This document shows positions 27,101 to 34,321 of a stretch of 64,000 nt of DNA, in pieces. The translations under genes and the position numbers were made by a program. The DNA comes from Rhizobium sp. NFR07 (GTDB lineage Bacteria > Pseudomonadota > Alphaproteobacteria > Rhizobiales > Rhizobiaceae), in the NCBI RefSeq assembly GCF_900111905.1, contig NZ_FOKM01000001.1, positions 310,001 through 374,000 of the forward strand, in the 5' to 3' direction. Positions within the stretch are counted from its first letter, which is position 1; every line of letters starts with the position of its first letter. The notes under the pieces are model-generated. The model had not been told where the DNA came from. It ran no database searches and saw only the letters and a list, made by a program, of their open reading frames with translations.

Positions 27101-28097
27101 AGACCATGGTCCTGTAAGGCGTGCCGTTGCCGTCGATGCTGTTTTCCCAGCGGATCTTCCAGTAGCATTCGTTGCCGCTCCAGAAGGCGAGATTGACGCC
27201 TGAGTCGCGTGCCGCTTCGACATTCTCGCGCTGTTCCGCGGACCAGTATTCGTCGTGGCCGACCGAGAGAAAGGCCTGGTGATTGAGCAGCTGGGCACCG
27301 TCGCGTGTGGCATCGACACCCGAGATGTAGGAGACGTCATACCCGTTCTGCTCAAGCCACGAGATTGCCGCGCTTTCCGCGCCGAAGATGAAATCGTGGG
27401 TACCGCCAACCGGGCTCGTATTGGTGATGATCGGCCGGTTGTAGCTGACCGCGGACGCCCTGCCGATTGCGGTCAGGCCGCAACTACAGTTCGGCGGCAT
27501 GTAGCCGACCATGTCCGCCGGATCGACGGGAACTTCGCCATAATAGAGACTGGCCCCACCCCAGGCATTATAGGCCTGCCAGGTCGTGTCAGACGTCTGG
27601 AACACGATATCGCTGGTGGATCCGTCGTCGCGCACGATGAACGGGACTATGCTCTCACCGCTCGTCCCATCTTCTCGAACCAGCTTGGCAAAATAGACGC
27701 CGGAAACCGCATCCTCCGGTATCTGCCAGCTTGCCGATACATCCCAGTTGCCGCAGTCGATGAGGCCCAGGGACATGTCGACAATCGGATGGTCCTGGAT
27801 TTGTGCCGTTTCGAGCGTTTTCTCGATAGTCGCCACCTTGCGGGCACCATCGCCGCCATAATAACCCATCCGGTAGATATCCAGCCGGTACTGGGTGGAG
27901 TCGGTGGCGATCTTGAAATCGACAGTCCCACCTATATTGGTGCTGATTTCGGTCGCAAAGCCCTGGATATTGCCGTCTCCGTCGCCCTCGATACCCCATT
28001 CGCTTTTGGGATTCCCCTGCTTGAGGTTTTCAAGCGCGATCTTGTTGAGTGGCTCTGCTGCTGCCTCATTCACTTGAACAGACGATGAAATGGTCAC
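24156..28097 (-). CDS. Giant secreted protein: dimethylformamidase-like domain plus three DUF4082 units
   Basis: A protein of 1313 residues without a Sec signal, fitting type I secretion. Residues of about 20-520 resemble the large subunit of N,N-dimethylformamidase ([28 protein letters not shown] at 281-285, SGNECYW around 307-313). A Big-like domain follows (about 530-625). The rest alternates three DUF4082 beta-sandwiches (GIRFYKG, GVRFYKG and SIRFYKG marks; near 632-787, 889-1046 and 1152-1309) with two cadherin-like linkers carrying [12 protein letters not shown] and [12 protein letters not shown], which look calcium-binding. No RTX nonapeptides are present. I chose GTG 28097, with AGAGG eight bases before it; the frame also opens at GTG 28172. 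It is likely a surface or matrix protein, possibly with amidohydrolase activity. Confidence 0.85.
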   Translation of the reverse strand: MTISSSVQVNEAAAEPLNKIALENLKQGNPKSEWGIEGDGDGNIQGFATEISTNIGGTVDFKIATDSTQYRLDIYRMGYYGGDGARKVATIEKTLETAQIQDHPIVDMSLGLIDCGNWDVSASWQIPEDAVSGVYFAKLVREDGTSGESIVPFIVRDDGSTSDIVFQTSDTTWQAYNAWGGASLYYGEVPVDPADMVGYMPPNCSCGLTAIGRASAVSYNRPIITNTSPVGGTHDFIFGAESAAISWLEQNGYDVSYISGVDATRDGAQLLNHQAFLSVGHDEYWSAEQRENVEAARDSGVNLAFWSGNECYWKIRWENSIDGNGTPYRTMVCYKETWGTSTDPSDIGTGTWRDPRYADPGQEPENSLTGTMFTVDSYRQDAISIPYDFSNLRFWRNTDVADLQPGETFQLTENLLGYEWDSDVENGFRPAGLVNLSLSSIAVDTYLRDYGTSVGSAVATHSLTMYRAESGALVFGAGTVFWSWGLSSNHEGAETPTDPNVQQAMINMFADMGIQPTTIDASLVLATQSMDNLKPTSTITSPTLGANFAEGQHVTITGTAQDLGGGIVAGVEVSTDGGLHWFKATGRENWSFNWVVQASGTYTIMSRAVDDSVNLETPSVGKQVNVSLPTTSSLWTQAVTPLVQTTLDRDSVELGMRFQTTSAGAVTGIRFYKGFYNVGDHQVSLWTADGTRLATGMSTGESLSGWQTVTFSSPVQIAAGVTYVASYHSDGYYSSTDGYFSTSHSSGPIRVSQGAGVYAYGTGNNIFPNTSFNDTNYWVDVVFQSSRTNAAPVASNDSGISIDQNTSVGIAVSYVLANDNDPDGDPLSVVSAGGASNGTVSFNAQTQTFNFKPTNGFQGVASFSYTITDGNGGTSSATVQLNVRPPPTTTGLFTVADVPPASNEDDSRSVELGMKFVASTRGEVTGVRFYKGIQDTGVHTGSLWTSTGTLLATVTFSGETVSGWQQATFSQPVTISAGTTYVVSYHSNGNYVATANYFDTTRTNGNISAPSTSSAGGNGLFAYGTSSLFPTQSYNSTNYWVDVLYQPSTANGVPVAVADSGFSATTGTPLTIAGTALLANDNDPDSDPLVITGVSNAVNGSVSYDSTLQTVTFTADAGYSGPASFSYSISDGQGGTSSAQVSLTVSPPSETQSLFTAANLPSIISVDDINLVNLGMKFQADTAGWIESIRFYKGSSNTGPHTGYLWTADGVLLSSATFTNETASGWQSVDLASDVAISANTTYVVSYSTSGNYSATENFFSNSLDSGNLHALSSALSGGNGVYAYGSSGLFPQASYNDTNYYVDVAFRPQLAA
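24165..26210 (-). repeat. Three DUF4082 repeats with two cadherin-like linkers
   Basis: Within the giant protein, a unit of about 155 residues starting SLWTQAV, GLFTVAD or SLFTAAN and ending near FPxxSxNxTNYWVDV occurs three times, separated by two units of about 100 residues built around a Ca-binding-like NDNDP motif. The repeats are diverged in protein sequence, so this is an old duplication and not a recent tandem expansion. Confidence 0.8.
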
Positions 28098-28535
28098 AGC
28101 GTTGACCTCTTGTTTGTTGAAGCTCGTTAGGAAGGCTTCAGTCACGCTGCCCGGATTCCGACTTTGCGCCACGCAGCGGCAGCTGAAGACGCCGGCCCAA
28201 CCGGTGTTTCACCTGCCTACCAATTCGCTGTTCGGGATTTGAGACAAAGACTTACAGCCCAGATGTAAACATCTTGCCCGAGAACGCCTGCAAGGGGGCG
28301 TTGGCAGTTGGGATGAAGGCATGTTTTGCACATCCACCAATGTGATGATGCGTCTTTGTCTTAAAGGTAGAGCTTTATTCGACCCTACTGCAACTGATCA
28401 CAACCGGCTCGGACAGGATCATCAATACGCATCTCAGGCGTGCTGTCCATTTAGCGCCAACTCACCGGGAGACGGTATCGCCGAATGCCGGCGGGTTAAT
28501 GCCGGCGGGTTATGGATATGAGCTCATGGAGGATG
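28098..28535. other. Intergenic region upstream of the giant secreted protein
   Basis: A 438-base gap between the secreted-protein gene and the ccdB stop. It must contain the promoter for the long minus-strand gene run, but no clear -35/-10 pair was found. A short plus-strand open frame (28321-28521) has no Shine-Dalgarno sequence and no recognisable content. An exact tandem duplication lies at 28485-28512. Confidence 0.4.
28485..28512. repeat. Exact tandem duplication of 14 bases
   Basis: ATGCCGGCGGGTTA occurs twice in direct succession (28485-28498 and 28499-28512), about 25 bases beyond the ccdB stop. It looks like a recent replication-slippage duplication. Confidence 0.75.
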
Positions 28536-28835
28536 TCAGAACCCCTGGAAGAGAAAATCCGTCGCTGCGGTGATCTCATCCTGGCGGTGAGTGAGATTCA
28601 GAACCGTTTCGCCGAGAAGCCGTTTCGGGAGCGAAGCCATGGACGGTATAAGGATGAGGTAGGAATGACCGTCTATATCGACGCGGGGGGTGAGCCTGAC
28701 GAAAGCGGGCCCAATCTCGCTGACGGGCATAACGGGCGCAACCACTCTGGTCTCGAGCGAATCCAAAAGATCTGCCTGCAGATCTAGCACAAGGCCGTCC
28801 CGGCCTTTAAGCTTGTGGACGTGGAAGCGCGCCAT
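28536..28835 (-). CDS. ccdB: CcdB-family toxin
   Basis: A 99-residue protein matching CcdB in length and pattern: MARFHVHKLKGRDGLVLDLQADLLDSLETRVVAPV near the start, a central FVRLTPRVDIDGHSYLILIPSMASLPKRLLG, and a short C-terminal helix ending DFLFQGF. CcdB toxins poison DNA gyrase GyrA. Its ATG overlaps the antitoxin stop as TGATG, giving translational coupling in the usual antitoxin-first order. The final Trp-Gly-Ile of F-plasmid CcdB is replaced by Gln-Gly-Phe, so gyrase poisoning is not guaranteed. Confidence 0.9.
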   Translation of the reverse strand: MARFHVHKLKGRDGLVLDLQADLLDSLETRVVAPVMPVSEIGPAFVRLTPRVDIDGHSYLILIPSMASLPKRLLGETVLNLTHRQDEITAATDFLFQGF

Positions 28836-29065
28836 CAGAAGGTGCGGTATTCTTCGAGCGGTAGACCATTCTTCTCGATGTATTCGTTATAGGCTTTGAT
28901 AGCCTCGGCGTTTTCTTCCTTCCAGCGACGTTCGCGTTCTGCTTTTACGGCCTTCGCGATACCGTCTTCGGCCGCGCGGGACAGGTTGATATCCAGGTCA
29001 CGGGCCTGCGAGAGAAGCTCACTGTCGAGCGAGAGATTGGCAGCTTTGCGGGCGGTTGAGGGCAT
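28835..29065 (-). CDS. ccdA: CcdA-family antitoxin
   Basis: A 76-residue protein with a ribbon-helix-helix DNA-binding start (KAANLSLDSELLSQARDLDINLSRAAEDGI) and a charged, likely disordered tail that would wrap the toxin (AYNEYIEKNGLPLEEYRTF). GGAGG lies eight bases before the ATG at 29065. The frame runs open far upstream through the M24 peptidase region in a shadow frame, which is rejected. It should neutralise CcdB and repress the operon by binding the inverted repeat directly upstream. Confidence 0.9.
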   Translation of the reverse strand: MPSTARKAANLSLDSELLSQARDLDINLSRAAEDGIAKAVKAERERRWKEENAEAIKAYNEYIEKNGLPLEEYRTF

Positions 29066-29075
29066 ATCCAAGCCT

Positions 29076-29108
29076 CCATTCATGCGCAGATGATATGCGC
29101 ATGAATGG
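29076..29108. promoter_or_regulatory. Perfect 13-base inverted repeat, ccdAB operator
   Basis: CCATTCATGCGCA (29076-29088) and TGCGCATGAATGG (29096-29108) are exact reverse complements with a seven-base spacer. The site begins 11 bases upstream of the ccdA ATG, where an autoregulatory CcdA dimer-of-dimers site is expected. Confidence 0.75.
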
Positions 29109-29145
29109 AAAAGGCAAGAGCCATGATGGCCGGTGATGACGCGCC

Positions 29146-30348
29146 TCAGCCGAAGGGCTTGTCGATCGAATGGGCCGGTTCGGTGAAGAAGACCGGGCCG
29201 GTCTCGCTCATGTAGATGATATCTTCCAGGCGCACGCCGCATTCGCCGTAGATGGCAAGCATCGGCTCGTCGGAGAACACCATGCCGGGTTCGAGGGGCG
29301 TCTTGTTGCCGCGCACGATATAGGGGTCTTCGTGCATGTCCATGCCGAGGCCGTGGCCTGTGCGGTGGGGGAGACCCGGCACCTTGTAATCCGGGCCGTA
29401 ACCGGCATCGGTCAGCACCTTGCGGGCGGCGAAATCGACCTCCTCGCAAGGCGTGCCGAGCTTGGCCGCATCGAAGGCCGCGCGGTGGGCCTTCTGTTCC
29501 AGCGTCCAGACATCCCGCTGGCGGTCGGTCGGCTCGCCGAAGACATAGGTCCGGGTGATATCCGAGCAGTAGCGGTGGATATGGGCGCCGAGGTCGATCA
29601 GCACCATGTCGCCGGTCTTCAGCGTCTGAGGGTAAGGCACGCCATGGGGGTAGGCGGTCGCCTCGCCGAACTGGGCGGCGGCGAAGATGTGGCGCATGCC
29701 GAGCTTCTGATGGGCGGCGGCAATGAAGTCGGTCACTTCCGTGGTCGAGACGCCTTCGTAAAGGCCCTGCCAGACGGCCTTGTGGACGCCGAGGCTTGCG
29801 GTCATCGCCGCCTGGATGATGGCGATCTCGGTCTTCGACTTGATCTGCCGGCATTGGGCGATCAGATCCTTGGCGCCGACGACTTTAAGGCACGCACCGA
29901 CATGGGCGGTGATGGGGCTCGAAAAGACGAAGGGCGTCGCCGGATCGAAGGCCAAAGTATCGCCTTTAGCGACCAAGCCGCAGATCAGGTCGGCGACGAG
30001 GACCGCCGGATCCTCGTGCTCTTCCCAGACGGCGATCTCGCCGGGGATGGTGATCAGCGTCTCGGTCTTCGGTTCCTCGAAGGCGGGGCTGATATAGATC
30101 GGCGCGCCCGAGGAAGGGATGATCGCGCCATGCAGGCGCTCGCTGGCGCCGAGCGTGATGGCGGTGAAATAGGTGAGGCTGGTCGAGGTATCGAGATAGA
30201 CAGCCTTGACGCCCTGGTCCTGCATCAGGCCCTGCAGCTTGGCGATACGGCCATTCAGCTCCTCGGCCGAGATCGGCGGGATGGAGGCGGCGATGTTGTC
30301 GAATTCAGACAAGGACTGTTCGAAGGACTTGTAGGCGGGGGCAGTCAT
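29146..30348 (-). CDS. M24-family metallopeptidase (Xaa-Pro dipeptidase/creatinase-like)
   Basis: A 400-residue pita-bread-fold hydrolase. The N-terminal creatinase-like domain (IAKLQGLMQDQGVKAVYL) precedes the catalytic domain with its five metal ligands: two Asp in LIDLGAHIHRYCSDITRTY, His in GHGLGMDMHEDP, Glu in FSDEP and Glu in CGVRLEDI. Members cleave Xaa-Pro dipeptides, creatine or ectoine derivatives. AGAGGAAA precedes the ATG at 30348; the longer opening at 30444 reads through the upstream permease end. It closes an operon with an ABC importer and an amidohydrolase, so it likely acts in the cytosol on the imported compound. Substrate is unknown. Confidence 0.9.
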   Translation of the reverse strand: MTAPAYKSFEQSLSEFDNIAASIPPISAEELNGRIAKLQGLMQDQGVKAVYLDTSTSLTYFTAITLGASERLHGAIIPSSGAPIYISPAFEEPKTETLITIPGEIAVWEEHEDPAVLVADLICGLVAKGDTLAFDPATPFVFSSPITAHVGACLKVVGAKDLIAQCRQIKSKTEIAIIQAAMTASLGVHKAVWQGLYEGVSTTEVTDFIAAAHQKLGMRHIFAAAQFGEATAYPHGVPYPQTLKTGDMVLIDLGAHIHRYCSDITRTYVFGEPTDRQRDVWTLEQKAHRAAFDAAKLGTPCEEVDFAARKVLTDAGYGPDYKVPGLPHRTGHGLGMDMHEDPYIVRGNKTPLEPGMVFSDEPMLAIYGECGVRLEDIIYMSETGPVFFTEPAHSIDKPFG

Positions 30349-30415
30349 AACGGGGTTTCCTCTTGGGGGCGTGCGCCCGTCATCAGGCGGCGCATCGTTG
30401 GATTCGATCGGGTCT

Positions 30416-31270
30416 CTATTCCGAATAATTATAGCGCTTGGCAATGAACATGCTGCTGGCGACGGTCAGAACCAGCGTCACGCCCATGAGGATGAAGGAG
30501 AGCGTCGCGCCGAAGGGCCAGTTGGCCTTGCCGAGCACTTCATCGACCACCATCGGCGCCATCATGCGGAAATTCGGGCCGCCGAGCAGGACCGGCGTTG
30601 CATAGGCGTTCATGGTGAGGATGAAGGAGAGCACGAAGGCGGCGAGGATGCCGGGCATGACCAGCGGCACGGTGACGAGGCGGAAGGTTTCGAACGGGCC
30701 TGCGCCGAGGCTCAAGGAAGCATCCTTGGTATTCGGGTCGAGGCCTTCGAGCACGCTCTGAAGGGTGAGCACCACATAGGGCAGGTTGACGGAGACGATG
30801 CCGACGAAGACGGCGGTCGGCGTGTACATCAGCGTCAACGGATCGCCGATCAGGCCGATCGCGCCGAGCAGGTAGTTGACCACGCCGTTCTGGCCGAAAG
30901 CGACCATCCATCCGGCGGCGCGCACGGCATTGCTGACGAAGAGCGGCAGGATGATCATCAACAGCAGAAGCGTCTTGATGCCACCTTTCTGCCGGGCGAT
31001 GAAGCTGGCGAGCGGCAGGCCGAGAATGATGCAGGCGACGGTGACGCCGAATGCCATGAAGACGGTGGTGCGGAGGCCGGCGAGATAGTAGCTGTCGGAG
31101 AGCAGGTTGACGTAGTTGGCGACCGTCATGCCCTCGACCATGAATTCGCCGGGCACATACTGGTTGAAGCTGTAGCGCAGCAAAAGCAGCATCGGCAGGG
31201 CGAGAAACACCACGACCATCAGCGTCGCAGGGGTCAGCATCGCAGCTGCCGTCGTTCCCTTCTTGATCAT
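30416..31270 (-). CDS. ABC importer permease (PotB-like)
   Basis: A 284-residue inner-membrane permease with six predicted membrane helices, starting MIKKGTTAAAMLTPATLMVVVFLALPMLLLLRYSF, as in spermidine/putrescine-type importers. The cytosolic EAA loop that contacts the ATPase is DASLSLGAGPFETFRLVTVPLVMPG. I chose ATG 31270 because the preceding 22 residues of the open frame are polar and lie before the natural membrane start. It pairs with the permease at 33480-34304, with the binding protein and ATPase encoded between them. Confidence 0.92.
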   Translation of the reverse strand: MIKKGTTAAAMLTPATLMVVVFLALPMLLLLRYSFNQYVPGEFMVEGMTVANYVNLLSDSYYLAGLRTTVFMAFGVTVACIILGLPLASFIARQKGGIKTLLLLMIILPLFVSNAVRAAGWMVAFGQNGVVNYLLGAIGLIGDPLTLMYTPTAVFVGIVSVNLPYVVLTLQSVLEGLDPNTKDASLSLGAGPFETFRLVTVPLVMPGILAAFVLSFILTMNAYATPVLLGGPNFRMMAPMVVDEVLGKANWPFGATLSFILMGVTLVLTVASSMFIAKRYNYSE

Positions 31271-31345
31271 GTCTCTGCCGTCCCTTGATGCGCGAATTTG
31301 AATGCCGGCCGGGGCGAGCCCGGCCGGCGTCGTCAAAGATGAGGA

Positions 31346-32392
31346 TCAGCCCTTGAAGGACTTGTTCCACCAGTCCTGCAGCGCCGCGTCGTTCTTGGCG
31401 AGATAGTCCATCTTCTGGACCATCAGGCTCTTGCGCTGCTCCTCGGTGTAATCGACCAGCTTGGCCAGTTCCGGGTCGAGCTTGACGGTGGAATTGGTCG
31501 GCGCATAGCCCATGCTCTCGGCAAAGGCCGTCTGCGGGCCCTGTTCCATCATGGCGTTGAGATAGGCGTAGGCAGCTTCCTTGTTCTGGGCATTCTTCGG
31601 AACGCACATTTCGGAAATGTAGAGGACGAGGCCTTCCTTCGGCACGGCGATCTCGACCGGAATGCCGGCCTTCTTCCACATGTAGCCGCGGGCGTTCCAC
31701 ATGATGCACATGACGCATTCTTCGGTCTTCAGCGCCTGCGCCATCGCCTCGTTGGTCGGGTAGATCTTGACGCCCTGCTTCTTCAGTTCCAGCAGCTTCT
31801 CCTTGCCGGGCTCGTAATTGTCGAGCGCGCCGCCGGAGATCATCGCGGCGGATTCGATCGTCGTCTGGTACTGGATGTCGATGACGCCGATCTTGCCGGC
31901 ATATTGCGGATCCCACAGATCGGCATAGGAGGTCGGCGGCGTCTTGACGAACTTCGGATTGTAGAGAATGACGCGGCCCGTATAGATGTGCGGGACGCTG
32001 TAATTGTTGCGGAAGACTGCCGGCACATTCTTCATGTTCGGCACCTTGGTCTCGTCGAGTTCCTCGAGGAGGCCGTTCTGGTTCATCTCATAGGCGCCCT
32101 GGCCGGTGAGGCAGGCGATGTCCATCGAGCCGCGCGGCAGGCGGCGCTCGGCGAGCATCTTGGTCTTGCGGACGGTATCGTTGGCCGTGTCGAACACGAC
32201 GTTGATGCCGCTATCCTTCATCAGCGTATCGACGATGAACTGCTGCTGCAGGTTCTGGTAGTCGCCACCCCAGGTGCCGACTACGACGCGGCCGCTCGGG
32301 GCTGCGCGTGCGACGGTTCCGGAAAGTGCGGTGCTGGCCGCCAGTGCGCCGGCCATCAGGCCGAATTGTCTTCTGTTGATGCCATTCGTCAT
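31346..32392 (-). CDS. ABC importer substrate-binding protein (PotD-like)
   Basis: A 348-residue periplasmic binding protein. The start MTNGINRRQFGLMAGALAASTALSGTVARA is a twin-arginine signal (NRRQFGLM followed by a hydrophobic stretch). The mature part has VVVGTWGGDYQNLQQQFIVDTLMKDSGINVVF, common in PotD/DctP-like family 1 proteins for polyamines and related cations. AAGGG lies six bases before ATG 32392; an upstream GTG opening is less likely. The ligand is unknown, but the neighbouring hydrolases suggest an amide or dipeptide-like molecule. Confidence 0.92.
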   Translation of the reverse strand: MTNGINRRQFGLMAGALAASTALSGTVARAAPSGRVVVGTWGGDYQNLQQQFIVDTLMKDSGINVVFDTANDTVRKTKMLAERRLPRGSMDIACLTGQGAYEMNQNGLLEELDETKVPNMKNVPAVFRNNYSVPHIYTGRVILYNPKFVKTPPTSYADLWDPQYAGKIGVIDIQYQTTIESAAMISGGALDNYEPGKEKLLELKKQGVKIYPTNEAMAQALKTEECVMCIMWNARGYMWKKAGIPVEIAVPKEGLVLYISEMCVPKNAQNKEAAYAYLNAMMEQGPQTAFAESMGYAPTNSTVKLDPELAKLVDYTEEQRKSLMVQKMDYLAKNDAALQDWWNKSFKG

Positions 32393-32421
32393 GCTGTTCC
32401 CTTTCTCTATTGTCTCATCAT

Positions 32422-33477
32422 TCACATCAGGACTGCGGATTCAGGCGAGAAGGAGAGGTGGAGCCGGCTGCCGATATCGGCGGTGAGGCCCTTGTCCTTC
32501 AGATGCTTGACGGTGGTGATGACGGTGAAGGCGTCGCCCGTCGGCAAAGTGGCGACCATCTCCAGATTGCCGCCGAGGAAGACGCTGTGGGTGATCTCGG
32601 CCTCGAAGCAGTTCGCCTCGGTGGTCTTGCCCGCCGAAAGCTCGATCATTTCCGGCCGCACCACCAGTTCGGTGGAGGGGCGTTCGGCAATGGCGGTGGC
32701 GACGGTCAGTCCGCTCTTCGCCTTGAAGGCCGTCTGGCCGGCGCCGATCTCGCCCTCGACGAAATTGGTGCGGCCGATGAAGGAGGCGACGAAGCGGTTG
32801 GCGGGATGATTGTAAAGTTCGGTCGGCGTGCCGATCTGCTGGATCTTGCCCTCCTGCATGACGACAAGCCGGTCGCCGACATACATGGCCTCGTCTTGGT
32901 CATGGGTGACCATGATCGTGGTGATGCCCAGTTTCTGTTGAAGCGCGCGCAGCTCGTCGCGCACCTGCAGGCGCAGTTTCGCATCGAGATTGGACAGCGG
33001 CTCGTCGAGCAGCAGGATATCGGGGCGGATGGCGATGGCGCGGGCGATCGCGACACGCTGCTGCTGACCGCCGGACATCTGTTTCGGATAACGATCCTCC
33101 AGATGGCCGAGCCGGACCAATTCCAGCGCCTCGCGGACGCGCACCTTGATCTCGTCTTCCGCAAGCTTGCGGCGGCGAAGGCCGAAGGCGACGTTTTCGA
33201 AGATCGTCAGATGCGGGAAGAGCGCATAGTTCTGGAAGACGAGACCGATATTGCGGCGATAGGGCGGCTCGGCGGTGATGTCGCGGTTGCCGATCGCAAG
33301 GCGGCCGGTGTTCTGCTCGACGAAGCCGGCGAGCATGCGCAGCGTCGTCGTCTTGCCGCAGCCCGATGGGCCGAGCAGGATCAGGAACTCGCCGTCCTTC
33401 ACCTGCAAATTCATGTCGTCGACGGCAACGAAATCACCGTAGACCTTGCGCAGGTTTTCGATCGTGACTGTTGCCAT
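32422..33477 (-). CDS. ABC importer ATPase (PotA-like)
   Basis: A 351-residue ATPase. It carries Walker A in LLGPSGCGKTTTLR, the Q-loop VFQNYALFPHLT, the signature MSGGQQQRVAIARAI, Walker B LLLDEPLSNLDAKLR and MVTHDQDEAM, then a C-terminal TOBE domain (VEGEIGAGQTAF, VVRPEMIEL). It energises import by the two adjacent permeases at the cytosolic face. The start is ATG 33477, two bases after the upstream permease stop; the frame is open beyond but overlaps that permease. Order in the operon is permease, ATPase, binding protein, permease. Confidence 0.94.
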   Translation of the reverse strand: MATVTIENLRKVYGDFVAVDDMNLQVKDGEFLILLGPSGCGKTTTLRMLAGFVEQNTGRLAIGNRDITAEPPYRRNIGLVFQNYALFPHLTIFENVAFGLRRRKLAEDEIKVRVREALELVRLGHLEDRYPKQMSGGQQQRVAIARAIAIRPDILLLDEPLSNLDAKLRLQVRDELRALQQKLGITTIMVTHDQDEAMYVGDRLVVMQEGKIQQIGTPTELYNHPANRFVASFIGRTNFVEGEIGAGQTAFKAKSGLTVATAIAERPSTELVVRPEMIELSAGKTTEANCFEAEITHSVFLGGNLEMVATLPTGDAFTVITTVKHLKDKGLTADIGSRLHLSFSPESAVLM

Positions 33478-33479
33478 GT

Positions 33480-34304
33480 TCAAACCATCCTGGAGAGATT
33501 GACGAAACGATTGGTGATGACGAGCGCAAGCCCGATGATCGCCACCTGCATGACGGAGGCCGCAGCGATCGTCGGGTCGATCTTCCACTGCAGATACTGG
33601 AGGATCGCGACCGGCAGGGTGAGCTGGCCGGGCGTCGACAGGAACATCGACACTTCGAGATTGCCGAAGGAGACGACGAAGCTGAAGATCGCCGCGGCGA
33701 CGATGCCGGGGCGGATCAGCGGCAGCGTCACCTTCCAGATGACGGTGAAGGGCGAGGCGCCAAGGCTGGCGGCCGCTTCCTCGACGACCTCGTTGAGGCC
33801 GGCGAGGTTGGCTGTCAGAAGCCTGACGCACCACGGGATGGTCAGGAGCACATGGCCGGCGATGAAGCCGGTCATCGAACCGGTGGCCGGGATGCCGGTT
33901 CTCACCTCAAGCTCGACCATCGTCATGTAGAGCGAGGCGCCGATGACGATGGCGGGCACGATGAGCGGCGACATCAGCATCTGCATGATGGCGTTGCGGC
34001 CGATGAAGCGCTTGCGCACCAGAACGATCGCCGCCGGAATGGTGACGAGCATGCCGATGATGGTCGCGCCGATCGCGACCATGGCGCTGAGATAGAAGCC
34101 GTCGATGAACTGCGGCTGGCGCCACACCTCGGCAAACCAGTTCAGCGTATAACCTTCCGCCGGCAGCGACAGCACGCTGTTGGAGATGACCGACAGCCAG
34201 AAGATTAGGATCAGCGGCAGGACGCAGATGCCCAGCCCGATCGTGTTGATCAGGCCGACCGACAGCCGTCCCAGGCGTTCCGAAAAGGTCTTGCCCTGTA
34301 CCAT
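33480..34304 (-). CDS. ABC importer permease (PotC-like)
   Basis: A 274-residue inner-membrane permease with six helices (IGLGICVLPLILIFWLSVI, FYLSAMVAIGATIIGMLVTI and others) and the EAA loop EEAAASLGASPFTVIWKVTLPLIRPGIV. GGGAGACG stands before the ATG at 34304. Its two-base spacing from the ATPase gene and 17-base gap to the amidohydrolase gene mark one transcript. Confidence 0.92.
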   Translation of the reverse strand: MVQGKTFSERLGRLSVGLINTIGLGICVLPLILIFWLSVISNSVLSLPAEGYTLNWFAEVWRQPQFIDGFYLSAMVAIGATIIGMLVTIPAAIVLVRKRFIGRNAIMQMLMSPLIVPAIVIGASLYMTMVELEVRTGIPATGSMTGFIAGHVLLTIPWCVRLLTANLAGLNEVVEEAAASLGASPFTVIWKVTLPLIRPGIVAAAIFSFVVSFGNLEVSMFLSTPGQLTLPVAILQYLQWKIDPTIAAASVMQVAIIGLALVITNRFVNLSRMV

Positions 34305-34321
34305 CTTCGCGTCTCCCGCGA

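Noticed and set aside
24156..28172. RTX toxin identity for the giant secreted protein
   Set aside because: No GGxGxDxxx nonapeptide repeats are present; the repeats are DUF4082 and cadherin-like units.
28321..28521. Plus-strand 66-codon open frame in the gap before ccdB
   Set aside because: No Shine-Dalgarno sequence, no recognisable content, and it crosses the tandem duplication.
29170..30447. Plus-strand open frame of 425 codons opposite the M24 peptidase
   Set aside because: Antisense to all five metal-ligand motifs of a real enzyme; no recognisable protein features.
32410..33930. Plus-strand open frame of 506 codons opposite the ABC ATPase
   Set aside because: Antisense to an ATPase with intact Walker and signature motifs; low-complexity, Asp- and Gly-rich translation typical of shadow frames.
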